Below the pieces are notes generated by a model, which did not search any database, was not told the origin of the DNA, and was given only the letters and a program-made list of their open reading frames with translations. This document shows, piece after piece, positions 61,620 to 64,000 of a stretch of DNA of 64,000 nt (its first letter is position 1; every line of letters starts with the position of its first letter). The stretch lies in NCBI RefSeq assembly GCF_900115075.1, contig NZ_FOVG01000001.1, forward strand, positions 806,001-870,000, read 5' to 3'. The position numbers and the translations under genes were made by a program. Origin of the DNA: Candidatus Pantoea varia (GTDB taxonomy: Bacteria > Pseudomonadota > Gammaproteobacteria > Enterobacterales > Enterobacteriaceae).

Positions 61620-63650
61620 ATGAATAATCCACCTGCCGGTGAAAAAGACAGACTCAATCCCGTTGTATTTTATACCTCTGCCGGATTGATTCTGACGTTT
61701 TCACTTGTGACGATTCTCTACAGTGAACTGGCCGCGAGCTGGATCCTCAAGGCGGTAAACTGGGTTTCCGCCACCTTCGGCTGGTACTACATGCTGGCTG
61801 CCACGCTCTATATTGTGTTTGTGCTGTACATGGCCTGCTCACGCTTTGGTTCGATCAAGCTCGGGCCGGAGCACTCCAAACCCGAATTTAGTGTGCTCAG
61901 CTGGTCCGCCATGCTGTTTGCCGCCGGGATCGGCATCGACCTGATGTTCTTCTCGGTCGCCGAACCGGTGACGCAGTATATGCAGCCGCCGGAAGGTGCA
62001 GGGCAGACCCTGGAAGCGGCCCGTCAGGCGATGGTCTGGACGCTGTTCCACTACGGCCTGACCGGCTGGTCGATGTATGCACTGATGGGCATCGCGCTGG
62101 GCTACTTCAGCTATCGCTATAACCTGCCGCTGACCATCCGTTCCGCGCTCTATCCCATCTTTGGTAAACGCATCTATGGCCCGATTGGCCACACGGTCGA
62201 TATCGCGGCCGTGGTCGGCACCATCTTTGGTATCGCCACCACGCTCGGCATCGGGGTTGTGCAGCTGAACTACGGTCTGAAAGTGCTGTTTGATATTCCG
62301 GAAGGCTTTACCGCACAGGCTGCGCTGATTGTCCTTTCCGTGGTGATCGCCACCATTTCTGTTACGTCAGGCGTCGATAAAGGGATTCGTTTTCTCTCCG
62401 AACTCAACGTGATCATGGCGCTGGGACTGATTCTGTTTGTGCTGTTCTTCGGCAACACTGAGTTCCTGCTGAATGCGCTGGTGCTGAACGTCGGCGATTA
62501 CATCAACCGCTTTATGGGCATGACGCTCAATACCTTTGCCTTTGATCGTCCGACCCAATGGATGAACAGCTGGACGCTCTTCTTCTGGGCGTGGTGGGTG
62601 GCCTGGTCACCGTTTGTCGGCCTGTTCCTGGCGCGTATCTCACGCGGCCGTACCATCCGTGAGTTCGTACTGGGCACGCTGATTATTCCGTTCACCTTTA
62701 CGCTGCTCTGGCTGTCTGTGTTCGGTAATGCCGCGCTGTATCAGATCATTCACGGCAATACAGAGTTTGCGCAGGAAGTGATGAACCATGCGGAGCGCGG
62801 CTTCTACAGCCTGCTGGCACAGTATCCGGCGTTTAAACTCAGCGCATCGGTCGCCACCATCACCGGGATGCTGTTCTACGTCACCTCGGCGGATTCCGGC
62901 TCGCTGGTGCTGGGCAACTTCACCTCGCGACTGAAAGACATCAACAGCGATGCCCCGAACTGGCTGCGCATCTTCTGGTCTGTGGCGATTGGGGTACTGA
63001 CCCTGAGCATGTTGATGACCAACGGGATCACCGCTCTGCAGAACACCACGGTGATCATGGGGCTGCCGTTCAGCTTTGTGATCTTCTTTGTGATGGCGGG
63101 TCTGTTTAAATCCCTGAAGATTGAGGATCACCGTCGGGCCAGCGCCACGCGCGACACCGCGCCTTATCTGGCTCACGCGACCGATCGTCTGACCTGGAAG
63201 AAGCGTCTGTCACGTCTGATGAACTACCCTGGCTCGCGCTATACCCAGCAGATGATGGAAAAAACTATTTTCCCGGCGATGCAGGAAGTGGCAAAAGAGC
63301 TGGAGCTGCGTGATGGCCGCGTCACGCTGGAAAGCGTCGAGGCCGATGAAGCTAACCCGATTGGCTATCTGGATCTGCGCGTCCATCTGGGCGAAGAGCA
63401 GGACTTTGTCTATCAGGTCTGGCCGCAGCAATATTCAATTCCGGGCTTTACCTATCGCGCCCGCAGCGGTAAGTCGACCTACTACCGACTGGAAACCTTC
63501 CTGATGGAGGGCAGCCAGGGTAACGACTTAATGGATTACAGCAAAGAGCAGGTGATTATCGACATACTGGATCAGTATGAGCGACACCTGAACTTCATCC
63601 ATCTCAACCGTGAAGCACCGGGCAGCAACATCAGCTTCCCGAGCGTCTGA
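61620..63650 (+). CDS. betT: High-affinity choline transporter BetT (BCCT family)
   Basis: A 676-residue BCCT-family secondary transporter, proton-driven choline uptake, one residue off E. coli BetT. Twelve TM helices lie in about residues 15-505, with the family signature WTLFFWAWWVAWSPFVGLFLARISRGRTIREF (about 319-350) forming the aromatic substrate site. A long C-terminal cytoplasmic domain (about 510-676) is implicated in osmotic regulation. It is divergent from betIBA: choline brought in is oxidised to betaine by BetA and BetB. Confidence 0.96.
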   Translation: MNNPPAGEKDRLNPVVFYTSAGLILTFSLVTILYSELAASWILKAVNWVSATFGWYYMLAATLYIVFVLYMACSRFGSIKLGPEHSKPEFSVLSWSAMLFAAGIGIDLMFFSVAEPVTQYMQPPEGAGQTLEAARQAMVWTLFHYGLTGWSMYALMGIALGYFSYRYNLPLTIRSALYPIFGKRIYGPIGHTVDIAAVVGTIFGIATTLGIGVVQLNYGLKVLFDIPEGFTAQAALIVLSVVIATISVTSGVDKGIRFLSELNVIMALGLILFVLFFGNTEFLLNALVLNVGDYINRFMGMTLNTFAFDRPTQWMNSWTLFFWAWWVAWSPFVGLFLARISRGRTIREFVLGTLIIPFTFTLLWLSVFGNAALYQIIHGNTEFAQEVMNHAERGFYSLLAQYPAFKLSASVATITGMLFYVTSADSGSLVLGNFTSRLKDINSDAPNWLRIFWSVAIGVLTLSMLMTNGITALQNTTVIMGLPFSFVIFFVMAGLFKSLKIEDHRRASATRDTAPYLAHATDRLTWKKRLSRLMNYPGSRYTQQMMEKTIFPAMQEVAKELELRDGRVTLESVEADEANPIGYLDLRVHLGEEQDFVYQVWPQQYSIPGFTYRARSGKSTYYRLETFLMEGSQGNDLMDYSKEQVIIDILDQYERHLNFIHLNREAPGSNISFPSV

Positions 63651-63656
63651 ATCAGG

Positions 63657-63692
63657 GCCCGTCAGTGAGCAATTGCTGGCGGGCTTTTTTTT
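63657..63692 (+). terminator. Terminator after betT
   Basis: GCCCGTCAG... / CTGGCGGGC stem around an AT-rich loop, followed by eight T. Confidence 0.88.
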
Positions 63693-63790
63693 CGCTAACG
63701 TCGTCCTGAACTCACCGTCTTCACCTGACAAAATCGACTATCTTTAGGGCTTTCTGGCCTGATGCCAGAAAAGCACAGACAGGGAGTCAT

Positions 63791-64000
63791 ATGGGAAAAA
63801 TATTCAGTACGTTTCTGCCGCTTTACACGACCACGCTGCTGATGCTACTCGGTTCCGGTTTGCTGACCACCTATGTCTCATTACGGCTGGCCAGTGAGCA
63901 TGTCAACGGCGCACTGATCGGCTCAATCATTGCGGCCAACTACATCGGACTGGTGATCGGCGGCAAAGTGGGGCACAACCTGATTGCCCGCGTCGGCCAC
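63791..64000 (+). CDS. MFS transporter, N-terminal part (cut by window end)
   Basis: ATG 63791, with AGGGAG upstream, opens a frame still open at the window end (70 codons). It begins MGKIFSTFLPLYTTTLLMLL, continues through GSGLLTTYVSLRL and reaches ANYIGLVIGGKVGHNLIARV. That is two TM helices and the start of the motif-A loop of an MFS permease, resembling the YcaD-type group. The substrate is unknown and the rest of the gene lies outside. Confidence 0.8.
   Translation, partial: MGKIFSTFLPLYTTTLLMLLGSGLLTTYVSLRLASEHVNGALIGSIIAANYIGLVIGGKVGHNLIARVGH

Overview
The window is about 64 kb of chromosome from a motile member of the Enterobacterales. Gene order and protein similarity recalled from memory fit the Erwiniaceae, most likely Pantoea. 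The order cheRBYZ-flhBAE-argS, cmoAB-yecN-yecE-aspS-nudB-yebC-ruvCAB-znuBCA-mepM-lpxM-pykA-hexR-zwf-eda-purT-yebE-ptrB-exoX-holE-yobA-yebZ-yebY-sdsR follows the E. coli backbone. No search was run, so the genus is an inference.

Layout. 1-11058: three tandem chemoreceptor genes (the first cut by the window edge), then cheR, cheB, cheY, cheZ and flhB, flhA, flhE, all on the + strand, with two sigma-28-type promoters. 11210-19490: a higBA toxin-antitoxin locus with a broken toxin gene, argS, a 40-residue membrane peptide, yecM, a MalY/PatB-type C-S lyase, cutC, a YnfC-like secreted protein, gldA and the wreck of a LysE-family exporter. 19485-28280: wobble-uridine modification (cmoA/cmoB), yecN, yecE, aspS-nudB, yebC, ruvC and ruvAB. 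28281-33288: divergent zinc importer znuCB/znuA around a Zur box, then mepM and lpxM. 33569-46914: an MdfA-type efflux pump, central carbon genes (pykA, hexR, zwf, eda, with no edd at this locus), purT with a PUR box, yebE, ptrB, holE-exoX and the CopC/CopD-like yobA-yebZ-yebY set.

47046-52670 is the accessory region. It opens with the sRNA gene sdsR, followed by a two-gene cassette that looks like an orphan polymorphic toxin and its immunity protein. Next comes the relic of a P2-like prophage: a broken portal gene (Q-like, + strand) faces a broken replication gene (A-like, - strand). Between them lies an intact, unbroken two-gene cargo: a small membrane protein and a DUF1493 protein with an ACP-like helix lacking the carrier serine. 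In P2 this is where the tin and old anti-phage genes sit, so the pair is the best candidate here for an undescribed defence or interference system. Two tiny translationally coupled ORFs and a His-rich lipoprotein gene follow.

52970-64000: adhP, several small uncharacterised proteins, an acyltransferase-3 membrane protein, the mdtJI SMR pump, and the osmoprotection locus betIBA with divergent betT and a probable BetI operator. An MFS transporter gene is cut by the window end. I saw no rRNA, tRNA, CRISPR array or complete insertion sequence.
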